A stretch of 64,000 nucleotides of DNA, from assembly GCF_007747445.1 (NCBI RefSeq), contig NZ_CP036425.1, forward strand, positions 496,001 to 560,000. The letters run 5' to 3'. This document shows positions 62,717 through 64,000 of the stretch, one piece after another. The DNA is from Poriferisphaera corsica. Its GTDB lineage: Bacteria; Planctomycetota; Phycisphaerae; Phycisphaerales; Phycisphaeraceae. Position 1 is the stretch's first letter. Each line of letters opens with the position of its first letter. A model generated the notes under the pieces. It worked only from the letters and a program-made list of their open reading frames with translations, searched no databases and was not told where the DNA came from. Both the position numbers and the translations under genes were made by a program.

Positions 62717-62734
62717 TTTGATTGATTAAGCCAT

Positions 62735-64000
62735 TTATACCTTCTTCATTTTGCTGAAATTTTCCAGCAATGTTGCCAGCGTTTTAATCCCCAACTTATG
62801 CCGATCTAATCCGAAATGTTCATTCGGTGAGTGGATCGCATCTGACTCTAAACCAAATCCAATCAGCAGCGAATCGAGCCCAAGAATCTGCTTGAAATCT
62901 GCCACAATCGGTATCGTCGCGCCCTCTCTTACCAGTGCAGGCTTCTTTCCTGCGATCGCTTCTATCGCCTCGATAGCCGGCTGTATATATGGCGAATCTA
63001 GCGGCGTTGCGACCGGATATGCCACACCATGCGATTCTAATTTCCATTTCAAATCCGCAACTGGTTGATTGTTCAGCCAATCCGTAAACAGCTTCGCCGT
63101 TCGCACAGGATCCATCGATGACGGAATCCGAAACGATACCTTTGCCCCTGCAAACGATGGAATCACCGTTTTGGCACCTTTGCCCATATACCCCCCATAA
63201 ATACCGTTCACATCACACGACGGCCGTCCCCACCTTCGCTCCAATGTCGTATACCGGTGTTCACCATACGGCTTCGCATCCACATCCCCTAAAAATTCAT
63301 TCTCATCAAATGACAACCGATCCCACGATGATTTTTCTTCATCCGTAATTGGATCAACCTCATCGTAAAACCCCGGGATATTAATCCTATTCTTATCATC
63401 GAATAGATTGCCCAGCACTCGCGCCAAAATATTACACGGGTTCGCAAGCGTGCCTCCAAACACACCGGAATGCAGGTCACGTGATGGCCCATGCAACTGA
63501 ACATCAAAATACAACAACCCACGCAACGCATACGTGATCGCCGGCGTCGTCGCATTCCACATCGACGTGTCACACACCAAACAGATATCAGCCCCCAGTT
63601 TGTCCACATTATCCTTAATAAACTTCGGCAAATGCTCCGACCCGCATTCTTCTTCGCCCTCGATTACCAGCGTCACATGGCAAGGCAATTCCCCATCTTT
63701 TCGTGTTGCCTTTAATGCCCGAAGTGCTTCCAGAAAACAGGTGACCTGCCCCTTGTCGTCACACGCCCCGCGAGCATAAACTTTCCCGTCCTTCACCACC
63801 GGCTCAAACGCTGGCGATTCCCACAAATCCTCCGGATCTGGTGGCTGGACATCGTAATGCCCATAAAACAAAACCCGTGGCGCATCAGGGTTCGAAACAT
63901 CCTCGTCACCCGTCTTCACAAACACCACAGGATGCCCCGGTGTCTCCAGCGTTTCTGCCTTCAAACCCAAATCATTCTTAATCAAATCCACCAAGAAGTC
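62735..64000 (-). CDS. M20-family metallopeptidase (dipeptidase), 5' end beyond window
   Basis: The reading frame stays open to the right edge (…DFLVDLIKNDLG), so the true start lies beyond 64000, roughly 40-50 residues away. Metal-binding landmarks of the M20 dipeptidase/CNDP type are visible: VLFYGHYDVQPPD, ARGACDDKGQVTCFLEALRA, VIEGEEECGSEHLPKFI (the catalytic Glu pair), then GLESDAIHSPNEHFGLDR at the C-terminus. The central dimerisation domain (LRGLLYFDVQLHGPSRDLHSG) is typical. It cleaves small dipeptides or amides; substrate unknown. Convergent with the upstream gene across a shared terminator. Confidence 0.92.
   Translation of the reverse strand, partial: DFLVDLIKNDLGLKAETLETPGHPVVFVKTGDEDVSNPDAPRVLFYGHYDVQPPDPEDLWESPAFEPVVKDGKVYARGACDDKGQVTCFLEALRALKATRKDGELPCHVTLVIEGEEECGSEHLPKFIKDNVDKLGADICLVCDTSMWNATTPAITYALRGLLYFDVQLHGPSRDLHSGVFGGTLANPCNILARVLGNLFDDKNRINIPGFYDEVDPITDEEKSSWDRLSFDENEFLGDVDAKPYGEHRYTTLERRWGRPSCDVNGIYGGYMGKGAKTVIPSFAGAKVSFRIPSSMDPVRTAKLFTDWLNNQPVADLKWKLESHGVAYPVATPLDSPYIQPAIEAIEAIAGKKPALVREGATIPIVADFKQILGLDSLLIGFGLESDAIHSPNEHFGLDRHKLGIKTLATLLENFSKMKKV

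Noticed and set aside
1-64000. tRNA, rRNA, CRISPR, insertion sequence or prophage
   Set aside because: No cloverleaf, spacer array, terminal inverted repeat or transposase/integrase sequence was found by eye. A covariance-model scan would be decisive for RNAs.

Overview
The window looks like chromosomal DNA from a Gram-negative planctomycete, most likely class Phycisphaerae. The evidence is a PEP-CTERM-sorted secreted protein, an ECF sigma factor with a C-terminal membrane extension, membrane proteins carrying CxxC...CPxC 'CxxCxYDLR' zinc ribbons, and an outer-membrane toolkit (LptB, KdsB, a secretin, an OprB-like porin, a DUF481 barrel). Gene density is ordinary. No rRNA, tRNA, CRISPR array, transposase or prophage was recognised. 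The species assignment is inference.

Layout. 1-9 kb: truncated ECF sigma factor, SDR/DUF2867 protein, pdxH, SRAP protein, rluB-type pseudouridine synthase, lptB, a beta-lactamase-fold lipoprotein and a GT4 glycosyltransferase. 9-17.6 kb: a cysteine-rich Mn/Fe superoxide dismutase, a sigma-70 factor, dCMP deaminase, VOC protein, YghZ-like aldo-keto reductase, nadA and a 717-aa anchored protein. 18-25 kb: an orphan RnfC/RnfD-like pair, a 1.1-kb gene-free stretch, a YjiH-type membrane protein and a duplicated ABC-2 permease. 25.5-34 kb: thioesterase, NifX-like protein, chemoreceptor, PAP2 phosphatase, GT39 glycosyltransferase and porin. 34-43 kb: DUF481 protein, a divergent CTP synthase, a spondin-domain PEP-CTERM protein, kdsB, a TPR protein, dapB and a WecA-like transferase. 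43-50 kb: a zinc-ribbon membrane-protein operon in which one gene has an in-frame TGA, then a 1200-aa secretin. 50-64 kb: sugar epimerase, rpmA-obgE, two tandem methyltransferases, coaX-like kinase, a DUF2089 regulator with small membrane proteins, an MnmE-like GTPase, floA, an adenylate-kinase-like/deoxyribosyltransferase-like fusion, an unknown protein and an M20 peptidase running off the right edge.

Envelope biogenesis is the commonest theme: LptB and KdsB serve LPS, WecA, GT39, PAP2 and GT4 serve polyprenol-linked glycans, and the secretin, porin and DUF481 protein sit in the outer membrane. The rest is housekeeping metabolism (PdxH, NadA, DapB, PyrG, CoaX, dCMP deaminase).

Two window-scale patterns stand out. 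First, eight short hairpins share flanks, have a 9-bp stem with compensatory changes and a 3-nt loop, and mostly lie just downstream of genes. The four between 9 and 18 kb point one way and the four between 26 and 34 kb point the other way. Second, the + strand changes abruptly from C-rich to G-rich near 19.6 kb, independently of gene direction, with smaller switches near 2.7, 55.7 and 57.5 kb. The 20.7-21.8 kb gene-free region next to the main switch is a candidate replication origin or rearrangement boundary.
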